DNA of 64,000 bases from an uncultured Porphyromonadaceae bacterium (GCA_937892215.1 CALAVE010000044.1:41891-105890); one strand, 5' to 3'; numbered from the stretch's first letter, positions 53,961 to 61,275 are shown. Program-made: numbers and translations. The notes: generated by a model not told the origin, from the sequence alone.

Positions 53961-55331
53961 ATGATTAAGGTTAAAAGATTCGCCTTTAACTCTGCAATGG
54001 CTAATTGCTATGTGGTGAGTGACGAGACTAAGGAGTGTGTTATCATCGACCCGTGCGCGCAAGACAATTACGAAAGAGAACAGTTTCGCAGGTATATCCA
54101 AGACGAAGGCCTGAAACCTGTAAGATGCCTCTTGACTCATGGGCACTACGACCATCTGTTGTCGGGCGACCAAGTTCGCGATGAATATGGACTGTATCCC
54201 GAAGTTCATAATAGAGATAAGTTGTGGATCGACCGTATTGAAATCAGAATTAAGGAGGTTTTCGGAGACGATGGTTTTGAGTATGATATTGTTAAGCCGG
54301 TGCATTATCTGTCCGATAACGAGGTTATCACCTTTGGCTCACACTATCTCATTACGCTTCACACTCCCGGACATTCTCCCGGCAGCGCAGTCTTTTATTG
54401 CGAAAATGAGCATATTGCATTCACGGGCGATACGTTGTTCCGCTTGGCTATCGGGCGCAGCGACTTGTTGTTTGGCTGGATAGATGACTTGATGAACAGC
54501 CTGAAATACATCACCACGCTAATGCCCGACGATTGCACCATATATCCCGGTCATGATTTGGAGTCAACAATCGGATACGAAAAGGAAAATAACCCTTTCC
54601 TATTACCAAGTTGGTACAAAAAAGACCGAGCGAAAAAGCATTTAGTCATATTAACCGGCGCCGGTATCAGCAAGGAGAGTGGACTGTCCACTTTCCGCGA
54701 TAATGATGGGCTATGGAAGAACTTTAATGCACAAGAACTGGCCAGTATTCAGGGATATAGGCGAAATAGGGCAGCGGTTCTCGATTTCTATAACGCAAGA
54801 AGACGGCGATTGGCCGAGGTTGAACCGAACCATGCGCACAAGGTGCTTGCCGAACTGGAAAAGGACTATATCGTCTCTATCATCACACAGAATGTAGATG
54901 ACCTGCACGAGCGTGCCGGCTCCACAAGCGTGCTACATCTTCATGGAGAACTCAGGAAAGTTACCGGGTCGAACAACCCGAATGACCCTAAATGCATCGT
55001 TGAGAAGCCTCTGGATGAACCAATCTTGATTGGCGAAAAAGCAGCCGACGGTTCCCAACTGAGGCCCTTCATCGTTTTCTTTGGCGAGAATGTCCCTAAC
55101 ATGAAACAGGCCGAAAGAGTAGTTGAAAACGCCGACGTTTTTGTTGTCATCGGCACATCTCTTCAGGTCTATCCCGCGGCAGGTCTGAAAGAATCTGTGC
55201 CCTGGAATATTCCGTGCTTTGTCATCGACCCAGCCGAGTTCCGTCAGGAGGATATTTATGGCTTTGAACACATAAAGACAACGGCCGTAGAAGGTATTGA
55301 TATATTAAAAGAAAAATTAGCCTCTCTTTAA
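53961..55331 (+). CDS. metallo-beta-lactamase hydrolase fused to a sirtuin (Sir2) deacylase
   Basis: A 456-aa cytoplasmic fusion. Residues ~1-215 are an MBL hydrolase of the glyoxalase II-like type: HGHYDH at 60-65, HTPGHSPGSA, FTGDTLF and YPGHD. Residues ~228-456 are a sirtuin: LTGAGISKESGLSTFRD (GAGIS at 233-237), ITQNVDDLHERAG, catalytic His328 in HLHGELRK, FFGENVP and VIGTSLQVYPA. Zinc-binding Cys pairs of classical sirtuins are absent. No methionine or ribosome-binding site separates the two halves, so it is one protein. The first half may cleave a thioester and the second remove an acyl group from lysine, using NAD; their coupling is inference. Confidence 0.88.
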   Translation: MIKVKRFAFNSAMANCYVVSDETKECVIIDPCAQDNYEREQFRRYIQDEGLKPVRCLLTHGHYDHLLSGDQVRDEYGLYPEVHNRDKLWIDRIEIRIKEVFGDDGFEYDIVKPVHYLSDNEVITFGSHYLITLHTPGHSPGSAVFYCENEHIAFTGDTLFRLAIGRSDLLFGWIDDLMNSLKYITTLMPDDCTIYPGHDLESTIGYEKENNPFLLPSWYKKDRAKKHLVILTGAGISKESGLSTFRDNDGLWKNFNAQELASIQGYRRNRAAVLDFYNARRRRLAEVEPNHAHKVLAELEKDYIVSIITQNVDDLHERAGSTSVLHLHGELRKVTGSNNPNDPKCIVEKPLDEPILIGEKAADGSQLRPFIVFFGENVPNMKQAERVVENADVFVVIGTSLQVYPAAGLKESVPWNIPCFVIDPAEFRQEDIYGFEHIKTTAVEGIDILKEKLASL

Positions 55332-55347
55332 CCTCTCAGACTTTTAA

Positions 55348-55515
55348 GATGGGTTCTACTATGGATTTATAGAACACTCCTTCTTTGATGCGACAGGCGA
55401 GGCGATGGATATTGCTTTGGCTGTGGGCGAGAATTTGCAAGGCGAGCAACGTGTGCAGTTTGCCAAGGTGATTGAGTGCATCACAACTTGCGAGGCTATC
55501 GTGGAGTGCCTGTAA
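55348..55515 (+). pseudogene. gene fragment, C-terminal part only
   Basis: An open frame without start codon, from just after a TAA (55345-55347) to TAA 55513-55515, reads DGFYYGFIEHSFFDATG...CITTCEAIVECL. Codon use is that of a real gene, but no promoter or ATG lies before it. It looks like the 3' end of a gene left by a deletion, at the left edge of the prophage remnant. Family unknown. Confidence 0.45.
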
Positions 55516-55575
55516 AGATGCCTGCGCTTAATACAAAACGTTTATCTGGGACTTGGAAAATACAACTAATAACTA

Positions 55576-55583
55576 TAATTTTG
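55576..55583 (+). promoter_or_regulatory. promoter -7 box TAATTTTG for the 77-aa gene
   Basis: Plus-strand TAATTTTG 16 nt before ATG 55600. Confidence 0.6.
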
Positions 55584-55599
55584 CAAAAATGAAAGTAGT

Positions 55600-55833
55600 A
55601 TGATAAATTTTCAAAAAATAGCGGAAGAGTATGCCTTACGATTTTCTTTACACAGCGTTTTCTATGTTAAAACAGAAAACAGCAGTAAAATCTATTACTT
55701 GGATGATGACTCAATGCAAGGGCAGAAAACCGGATGGCCTCTTTTTATTAAGGTAAACAAGCAAGGAGAAGTAACTCCCGTCTCAGACATCCGTGAGATA
55801 AATCGTCTTATTAGATATTGCAATACAAACTAA
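55600..55833 (+). CDS. 77-aa small protein, candidate immunity partner of the papain-fold toxin
   Basis: A small cytoplasmic protein of unknown family, about half charged or polar, with a predicted mixed alpha/beta pattern (SVFYVKTENSSKIYYLDDD, GWPLFIKVNKQGEVTPV). It has its own promoter. Its stop codon is 3 nt from the 3' end of the convergent toxin gene. Size, independent promoter and position fit an immunity protein, but immunity genes usually follow the toxin on the same strand, so the role is a hypothesis. Confidence 0.55.
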   Translation: MINFQKIAEEYALRFSLHSVFYVKTENSSKIYYLDDDSMQGQKTGWPLFIKVNKQGEVTPVSDIREINRLIRYCNTN

Positions 55834-55836
55834 ATA

Positions 55837-57696
55837 TTAGACTGATAGTATTTGCGAAACAATATCCACGTTGAATAGCAACTTGTCAACCTTTAGAAGT
55901 TCTACACTTGCAACATCGCTAAGAAATTCGGCAATATTTACAAAGGTGTTAACCTGAGGGTCATAGTAGTACATCCGCCCATCTGAAAAACGTTGGGCAG
56001 TTATAATATGACCCTTTTCTTCAATTGTTTCGTTAACTTTAATTTTATAGTTCGCTCCGATATGATAGCGACCAGGTGCGTTAGTATTTTTTTCTATTTG
56101 CTCTACCAAGCCATTGCCTTTATTATTTATGGTTGTTAACTGTGGCTTTCTTCCGTTTTTAGGATTAATCCATGCAATTTCAGTGTTTTCACCCAAGGCC
56201 TTAAATATACTTTTGGCACTATCGTACTTAGCAGCAGTTACATTTAACCCTCTTAAACGTGCTTCGTGAACCACAACAGCACTTTGACAGTTGAAAGCGT
56301 CTTTCACAACATTTGCGTTGCCACTATCTGCTTCTATAAACGACATAGGGTAAAAGTTAGCATCTACAGCCTTTGCTAACTCTTTTATGTTGCTTAGTTG
56401 TTGTTCTGAAATCTTGATAGGCTGCTGATTTTCTGGTTTACTGTAATATTTATACGCTTCTTTTGAAGCATTTCTACCAAGTTTACTCCCAGCCATACCA
56501 AGTTTAGTAGATGCCACTTTTTCAATTCCCATAAGCGACAGTTCGTTGTCCGAGAATTGGTCTTTCCAGTACTTAGTGTTCTCCTCCAAGTGCCAAGCGA
56601 GTTTGCCACGTGAGCCTGCGTCCACTATCTTGTCGTGGTTCTCGGCTATGTAGTTCTTATAGCCGTTGGGGACATCGGTAATGGCATTGGGCGAAACGTA
56701 GCCGCTCATATCCTCTCCGTTAAGCAATCGCTTGTAGTACTGCTTCTGCTCGTCTCCGCTAATGGTTATCGGGTCGCTCGTGCACATGCACTGAGGATGC
56801 CACCCGAAAAACAGGAAATCTTTCGGATATTCACCTGCCAAGTAGTCGCACATATCCTCGCAGGGGTGCTGTGGACTTACCGAGATAACTTGACCGATAA
56901 CAAACGGCTCTTGCGCCCATCGCTCGTTGTTGGAGCGCAGATATGCTGAGTTAATCTCTGTCCGCATTAGCCTTTCGGAGTTCTTGCGTGCCGAGCGATA
57001 CTGCCCTTGTCCGACCTGCTCCAGCGGCTGCTCCACGAAGCGCACCTTGCCCTCGCTGTCTATCACTCGCTTGCGCCACTTCACCACGTCTTGCTTGTTG
57101 CCGTTAGCGTCAACCACCGTGCGGTGATAACGGCGGTACATCATATCGGGATTGTTTAGATACTGGCGCACTTGCCGCCCGAGTTCTGCGGCACTCGTCC
57201 CTTTTTGCAGTCCGTCTGCGATAACGTTACTCACCGACATCTCAAACTCCGACTTTGCCTGCTCGGCATAGTTCCAAACGAGGTGCGAAAGGCTAAGCCC
57301 CTTTGGCGAGTTGAGCCGGGCACTGATAAACTTGTTTGCCGCCGTTTTTCTTGCCGTGTTAATTGCGGCATTGCTCAGCACGGAATACTCGTTTAGAGCC
57401 GCGTTTGTGTGCGAATACGCGAGTGCTACGCCATCGGTTATACCTGCTTCAAAGCAAAGCAGGTTGTCGCGTGCATAGTCGGCAACTATACCGTTGAGTT
57501 GTTGCGTGTATTCGGGAAAGCGGTCAAAATTGAATAGCGGGTCGCTTTCGAGCAACTCCTCCGCGTTATCTGGGAAGATGCCCAGCAGTTTTGACACATA
57601 CGAGTCGTAAAGCCGCTCTAAGCGCAACTTGTACGCTCCAAGCAACGTATGTAACTGCTTCCTGTTTTTGTTTATTCTGCTATTTCGCTTTGACAC
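55837..57696 (-). CDS. phage MuF-type minor head protein with C-terminal Tox-PL (papain-fold) toxin domain
   Basis: A 619-aa protein. Residues ~1-330 are a phage head morphogenesis (SPP1 gp7/Mu F-like) protein, with the typical Cys/His block RTEINSAYLRSNNERW...HPCEDMCDYLAG...WHPQCMCTSDPI. Residues ~330-450 are a linker. Residues ~455-590 match the papain-fold toxin 1 (Tox-PL, glutamine deamidase) pattern: FNCQSAVVVHEARLRGLNVTA (Cys470), GHIITAQRFSDGRMYYYDPQV (His563, Asp579, Gln581). The start is GTG. Such phage-borne fusions are known as MuF polymorphic toxins. The true portal core upstream is missing, so the phage is defective. Confidence 0.85.
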   Translation of the reverse strand: MSKRNSRINKNRKQLHTLLGAYKLRLERLYDSYVSKLLGIFPDNAEELLESDPLFNFDRFPEYTQQLNGIVADYARDNLLCFEAGITDGVALAYSHTNAALNEYSVLSNAAINTARKTAANKFISARLNSPKGLSLSHLVWNYAEQAKSEFEMSVSNVIADGLQKGTSAAELGRQVRQYLNNPDMMYRRYHRTVVDANGNKQDVVKWRKRVIDSEGKVRFVEQPLEQVGQGQYRSARKNSERLMRTEINSAYLRSNNERWAQEPFVIGQVISVSPQHPCEDMCDYLAGEYPKDFLFFGWHPQCMCTSDPITISGDEQKQYYKRLLNGEDMSGYVSPNAITDVPNGYKNYIAENHDKIVDAGSRGKLAWHLEENTKYWKDQFSDNELSLMGIEKVASTKLGMAGSKLGRNASKEAYKYYSKPENQQPIKISEQQLSNIKELAKAVDANFYPMSFIEADSGNANVVKDAFNCQSAVVVHEARLRGLNVTAAKYDSAKSIFKALGENTEIAWINPKNGRKPQLTTINNKGNGLVEQIEKNTNAPGRYHIGANYKIKVNETIEEKGHIITAQRFSDGRMYYYDPQVNTFVNIAEFLSDVASVELLKVDKLLFNVDIVSQILSV

Positions 57697-57722
57697 TTCA
57701 GTTTATTTTGCGTAGTTATTTT

Positions 57723-57766
57723 TTGTTACTTCTTGTAAGTCTGAATATTTTTTATTAATTTTGCGA
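57723..57766 (+). promoter_or_regulatory. repeated promoter copy 1
   Basis: First copy of a ~44-nt repeat: TTGTTACTTCTTGTAAGTCT, then ...TAATTTTGCGA. TTG is 20 nt before TAATTTTG (57756-57763), a full consensus promoter on the plus strand. The same repeat occurs at 58506 and, diverged, at 59652. Confidence 0.75.
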
Positions 57767-57769
57767 TAG

Positions 57770-57843
57770 AAAAGGACTTTTCCCAAAGTATGGGCCCCGG
57801 TTGTGCTGGCAAGCTACTTACATAGGTGGAAGTCCCTTTTTTA
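57770..57843 (+). ncRNA. short structured RNA 1, convergent to effector ORF 1
   Basis: About 74 nt from the promoter to a T6 tract. GGACTT (57774-57779) pairs with AAGTCC (57830-57835) directly before CTTTTTT, which makes a terminator-like closing stem. Inside are CCC...GGG and the string GGGCCCCGGTTGTGCTGGC. The 3' end overlaps the last ~26 nt of the minus-strand effector gene ending at 57818. Only an 11-codon ORF is present. Confidence 0.6.
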
Positions 57844-58288
57844 GTTTACTCTTATCGAAAAGGTATTCAGGGACTATCTCGTATGGTTTGAAATTGCCGC
57901 TTTCTTTCATCTTTCTTAGACAGAGATAAGCCTTTATGTCGTACTTTTTACTGTAGTAAACAAAGAATGCTGCTTCTAAGTGCCTTCCTTCATCAGTTTC
58001 TCGCCATCCTTCATATTGCGCTTCTTCAATAAACTGCCGAATGTTTTTTGCGATGGAGTTCTTGAGAACGTTAAATTTGTTATCAACAAAGTTTTTCCCT
58101 GTGATGTTTCGAATATCACTTTTCGTTATCTCAAGTTTTCCGCTTATACCGTTAGAAATGTTAAAGACACCGGCTTGCAAAGAGGCGCCGTTGACAGCAT
58201 CTTTTGCACTCTCTTTGCTAAGCGCATAAAAGTCCACGTTTTCTTCCCTTACCACCGTTCGCCTTATGTGCCCCGAGCCCTTTGCCAT
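57818..58288 (-). CDS. small phage-associated effector-like protein 1 (MAKGSGHIR type)
   Basis: A 156-aa protein beginning MAKGSGHIRRTVVREENVDF. The N-terminal ~10 residues are shared with the ORF at 59278. Residues ~55-150 (SGKLEITKSDIRNITGK...GRHLEAAFFVYYSKKYDIKAYLCLRKM...KPYEIVPEY) resemble, tentatively, a domain often found attached to phage portal/MuF proteins (large polyvalent protein-associated type). No catalytic motif is clear. It lies between a duplicated portal C-terminus remnant and RNA 1. I treat it as a displaced effector module. Confidence 0.6.
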   Translation of the reverse strand: MAKGSGHIRRTVVREENVDFYALSKESAKDAVNGASLQAGVFNISNGISGKLEITKSDIRNITGKNFVDNKFNVLKNSIAKNIRQFIEEAQYEGWRETDEGRHLEAAFFVYYSKKYDIKAYLCLRKMKESGNFKPYEIVPEYLFDKSKLKKGLPPM

Positions 58289-58497
58289 TCTCCACTATTC
58301 TCCACTATTCTTCGCCATTCTCTGCCTCGTTGCCCGCAGCCGTATCGCCTATCCCCATGCTTGCCGATGCAAGGGCAAGTGCCTCCTGCTGTTCCTCGGC
58401 AATCTCAGCCTCTATGCGGTCGGGGGCGTCATTGAGCGGATTTAACTCAATCCCACGCCGCTTGCTCTTACTCGTCCACTTGCTTTTGCCATAGTAG
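58263..58497 (-). repeat. ~225-bp direct repeat, copy A
   Basis: Copy A of a duplicated segment (copy B 59253-59474) with about 90 percent identity by eye. It covers the start of each effector ORF (MAKGSGHIR) and the acidic C-terminus NPLND.PDRIE...GNEAENGE of the upstream ORF. Copy A carries an extra small duplication (TCCACTATTC twice, 58291-58310). Confidence 0.8.
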
Positions 58498-58502
58498 TTA
58501 TT
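58305..58502 (-). pseudogene. remnant of portal-protein-like C-terminus
   Basis: An open minus-strand frame without start codon reads NYYGKSKWTSKSKRRGIELN...ASMGIGDTAAGNEAENGEE and then stops at 58305. It matches the ORF at 59285-59530 except for its N-terminus. It looks like the tail of a phage portal-type protein left behind when an effector cassette was inserted or duplicated. Confidence 0.6.
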
Positions 58503-58505
58503 TTA

Positions 58506-58549
58506 TTGTTACTTCTTGTAAGTCTGAATATTTTTTATTAATTTTGCGA
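58506..58549 (+). promoter_or_regulatory. repeated promoter copy 2
   Basis: Near-identical to copy 1: TTGTTACTTCTTGTAAGTCT...TAATTTTGCGA, with TAATTTTG at 58539-58546 and TTG 20 nt upstream. Confidence 0.75.
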
Positions 58550-58552
58550 AAA

Positions 58553-58735
58553 TACTAATGCACTCTTTCTACAGGCCGGCGTGTTATGCCGCAACCTAAG
58601 ATAGAAGGAGTGCTTAGATTTCATCAACAACTGAAAATAAGCGATGATAGACACCTTAATATTTGTGAAACAAGAGGCTCGCACTAGCGATGAATGAGTG
58701 GTTTGACCCCACCGTCATCGCTTATTTCTTCTTTA
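58553..58735 (+). ncRNA. structured RNA 2, convergent to effector ORF 2
   Basis: Two nested structures: GCACTCTTTCTA (58560-58571) with TAGAAGGAGTGC (58602-58613) around a GGCCGGCGTGTTATGCC hairpin, then AAATAAGCGATGA (58635-58647) with TCATCGCTTATTT (58715-58727), a perfect 13 bp, followed by CTTCTTT. The last stem can end transcription, and its right arm covers the 3' end of the minus-strand effector gene (stop at 58722). A second AGCGATGA at 58686-58693 could pair with the same arm instead. The RNA may end earlier. Confidence 0.55.
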
Positions 58736-59278
58736 TTGGCTTATACTGTGGATTATCAAATTCCACTGGGTCTAGTACCTTTGAAGCACTGATATGATTG
58801 GCAACAATTTTCTTTTGTCTGCTAACAGTAATTTCTTCGTTTGGTCTTACTATCACTTTAATTCGATAGTCAGTGAGTATAATATTTCCTCGATGCTCAT
58901 AAACGTCCATAGAGTTGATTAAAATAGGTATTTGTTCTTTTTCAGCCCATGATAAAGTTTTTCCTCTTAATGCCTTTTGCCCTCCCTCATGATGCCTAAG
59001 TGCCTTTACAGAAGAATAAAGTTCCCTGCTTTTTAACTTAATTCCCGCTACTTTTAGAGCATTTGATAGTTGTTTGCTAAATATTCCAATCTTAAATGGT
59101 TGTACATCCGAGAACCCATTTTTTGAATGTCTTTCCCTATCGACTTTATTATTTCAGAAGCCTTTACTGCTGTTGCGTTAAGACTTGAAATTATGGTCGC
59201 TATGGAATTATTAGCACTATATTCTGCATCGTCCTCTTTCACCGTCACACTCCTTATGTGCCCCGAACCCTTTGCCAT
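58722..59278 (-). pseudogene. small phage-associated effector-like protein 2, frame-broken
   Basis: Begins MAKGSGHIRSVTVKEDDAEY at 59278 and stays in frame to GKDIQK; the frame then ends at 59054. One more A in the A6 run (plus-strand T6 at 59119-59124) would continue it as NGFSDVQPFKIGIFSKQLSN...RHHEGGQKALRGKTLSWAEKEQ...YEHRGNIILTDYRIKVIVRPN to a stop at 58722, giving ~185 residues. That continuous reading has no internal stop, so it is a real gene with one frame break or a base-calling error. The C-terminal domain is not recognised and differs from effector 1. Confidence 0.6.
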
Positions 59279-59474
59279 TCTCCGCTATTGCTCGCCATTC
59301 TCTGCCTCGTTGCCCGCAGCCGTTTCGCCTATCCCCATGCTTGCCGATGCAAGGGCAAGTGCCTCCTGCTGTTCCTCGGCAATCTCTTCCTCTATGCGGT
59401 CGGGGTCGTCATTGAGCGGATTTAACTCAATCCCACGCCGCTTGCTCTTACCTGTCCGCTTCCTTTTGCCATAG
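59253..59474 (-). repeat. ~225-bp direct repeat, copy B
   Basis: Copy B of the segment at 58263-58497. It spans the end of the 81-aa ORF and the start of effector 2. The sharp loss of similarity beyond both edges supports cassette exchange by homologous recombination. Confidence 0.8.
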
Positions 59475-59530
59475 TTGTAACTATTCTGCGATTCATGTTT
59501 TTTAGTCGCCTGCGGCGAGAAATCATTCAA
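59285..59530 (-). CDS. 81-aa portal-protein C-terminus-like ORF
   Basis: Encodes MNDFSPQATKKHESQNSYNYGKRKRTG... then the acidic tail ELNPLNDDPDRIEEEIAEEQQEALALASASMG...NEAENGEQ, ending 6 nt before effector 2. The tail resembles the C-terminus of Mu-like portal proteins in Bacteroidetes prophages. The ~400-residue portal core is absent, so this is probably a remnant that happens to have an ATG. Confidence 0.5.
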   Translation of the reverse strand: MNDFSPQATKKHESQNSYNYGKRKRTGKSKRRGIELNPLNDDPDRIEEEIAEEQQEALALASASMGIGETAAGNEAENGEQ

Positions 59531-59651
59531 ATCTAATCAAATCAAACAAATTTATATGTCGATAATACATAAAGATTTGAATTGATTTGTGAGATTTCTG
59601 CCCGATAGGGCACTCCTTGATATTATTCGGAGTTTCAATGCCAGTTGTTTT

Positions 59652-59695
59652 TTGTTATCTCTTGTAAGACTGAATATTTCTCATTACCTTTGCGA
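59652..59695 (+). promoter_or_regulatory. repeated promoter copy 3 (diverged)
   Basis: TTGTTATCTCTTGTAAGACT...TACCTTTGCGA, with TACCTTTG at 59685-59692. Same layout as copies 1 and 2 with about eight substitutions. Confidence 0.7.
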
Positions 59696-59698
59696 TGC

Positions 59699-59787
59699 AC
59701 TATTTGGTAACAGGTAGTGTGAGTAATGGCACCGAATTGACATTACCCTGGACTGGGGTTCCTACTGGGAGCCCCGGACTTTTTTAG
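59699..59787 (+). ncRNA. structured RNA 3
   Basis: GTAATG (59723-59728) pairs with CATTAC (59741-59746), then GGGGTTCC (59755-59762) with GGAGCCCC (59768-59775) followed by GGACTTTTTTAG, a good terminator. The end ACTTTTTTAG resembles the end of RNA 1. Here no intact effector gene converges; the following ~0.9 kb may be what is left of one. Confidence 0.6.
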
Positions 59788-60410
59788 AGGTGGTCCTTTT
59801 ATCTTTATCAGATTTTGTTCCGGTGAAAATTATGTCAGGGTGGGGGGGTGCATATTATGAAAATAAAAATCTGAAATTAGAAATTTCACCATTCGGCCAT
59901 AATGGAAACTACACTTTCCTCACCTGAATTTTTCTGCTCGGTTTTCTGAAATTGGATAGGGGATGGAACTATAGCGGCTAAACTCCCTGAAAATAAAATA
60001 GTTTGTCTTTTAGAATCGCCAATTTTAACCCGCTGAGATTCGTTCAGAATTTCAAATTCTAAATTAGGGACCGAAATTCAATCAAATTTGCCACGGAAAT
60101 CCACTTGAGTGAATTTTGCTAACAATCTCCAAACTGTTACATGGTAGAATGGTAACGAAGCCAACCATTACCATTCACAAAAGCACAGTAATTTGAATTT
60201 CGAAACACTCACCACGATACAAATCAAACTGAGGGAATAGGGGCGTTTCGTCGGATAGAAATCCAAATTCACGATTGCAAAGTACAAACTTGAAATTGTG
60301 ACGGAGTTATTAATCCTAAAGCGTTCGCTTTTCTTAATTCTCAACCATAAATTTTAGCGATTAACAAATTTTTAGATTTATCATAAATCGCTGAAAATAA
60401 GTGTGCTATA
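59788..60410. other. AT-rich stretch without recognisable gene
   Basis: No ORF with coding character on either strand. It holds a G8 run (59842 region) and an inverted repeat AGCGATT (60356-60362)/AATCGCT (60386-60392) near its right end. It probably represents decayed prophage or regulatory DNA between the RNA 3 cassette and the XRE gene. Confidence 0.4.
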
Positions 60411-60420
60411 TATTCATTAT

Positions 60421-60540
60421 TAAAGTATTGAGTTAAAAATTGCGGTGATCAACAACCCTGGTTCTTGCAGTTCGCTAAATTTTACGCATAAAAACCTAAA
60501 GTATTGCAAGTTAGCGGTAGATACTTTGAGTAATACTTTA
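60421..60540. promoter_or_regulatory. four operator-like copies of AAAGTAT(T/C)
   Basis: TAAAGTATTG occurs at 60421-60430 and 60497-60506; the inverted forms GATACTTT and TAATACTTTA occur at 60520-60527 and 60531-60540. All lie 110-230 nt before the promoter of the XRE regulator, which may bind them. Confidence 0.45.
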
Positions 60541-60649
60541 CAGTAGTGAATTTGCCTTCTCAACCTCTGTGGGTTTGTTAATTTTCGGGTTCTCTTTGCG
60601 AAACCATAAAATTTTCGATTAAAAATTTGGTGGATTAACAAATTCAACG

Positions 60650-60657
60650 TATATTTG
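60650..60657 (+). promoter_or_regulatory. promoter -7 box TATATTTG for the XRE regulator
   Basis: Plus-strand TATATTTG 33 nt before ATG 60691. Confidence 0.6.
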
Positions 60658-60690
60658 CAAACGTAAAAATTTGAAATTGTTAATGAATTT

Positions 60691-61230
60691 ATGGACTTAG
60701 TTACGAGGCTGAAATTGTTTCTGAATCAAAATGGTATTGCAAATTCACAATTTGCCGATACTTGTGGTATTCCCAGGCCGTCTTTATCCCAACTTCTGAA
60801 TGGCCGAAATAAGAAAGTTAGTGATGAGCTGATATCTAAGGTTCATGCTGCCTACCCGTCTCTTAATATTATGTGGCTGATGTTCGGAGATGGCGATATG
60901 TATGTGGGTGATGAGAACCCCATTTTGTCTCAAAATGCTCAACTCGCTGAGAATTCAAAATTCGGTGGCGCCCCTAACCCCGTGGGCGAAAATCAAAATT
61001 CCGGCAAAGCCATAGCTTTTGGTGAAGGTGACCTCTTCGAGATGGCTCAGGCCGTTTCCGAAACTCCCGCCGCTAAAGTTATAAGGGAGACCATGCAGCA
61101 GGCGGGCAAGAAATCTCAGGACTCTGCCGCAAAGTCTTCGACCGTTTCTTCCTCGGGCAAGCGTGTGGTGAGCATCATGGTTTTCTATAGCGATAATAGC
61201 TTCGAGTCTTTTGGCCCGCTTAGCCACTAA
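60691..61230 (+). CDS. XRE-type helix-turn-helix regulator
   Basis: A 179-aa DNA-binding protein. Residues ~5-60 form a phage-repressor-like HTH (IANSQFADTCGIPRPSLSQLLNGRNKKVSDELISKVHAAYPSLNIMWLMFGDGDMYV), the layout of many Bacteroidetes prophage-type regulators. Residues 70-150 are low-complexity polar linker, and the last ~25 residues (KRVVSIMVFYSDNSFESFGPL) form a small beta segment. It may control the prophage remnant or act as a host gene; the operator-like repeats upstream fit autoregulation. Confidence 0.8.
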   Translation: MDLVTRLKLFLNQNGIANSQFADTCGIPRPSLSQLLNGRNKKVSDELISKVHAAYPSLNIMWLMFGDGDMYVGDENPILSQNAQLAENSKFGGAPNPVGENQNSGKAIAFGEGDLFEMAQAVSETPAAKVIRETMQQAGKKSQDSAAKSSTVSSSGKRVVSIMVFYSDNSFESFGPLSH

Positions 61231-61275
61231 TTTGTCATTAACATCGCAACTTTTTCATTACTCATAACCGAAACT

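Noticed and set aside
60420..60647. 75-codon minus-strand ORF before the XRE gene
   Set aside because: Overlaps the operator-like repeats and promoter region; no homology or start signal, and composition is that of non-coding AT-rich DNA.
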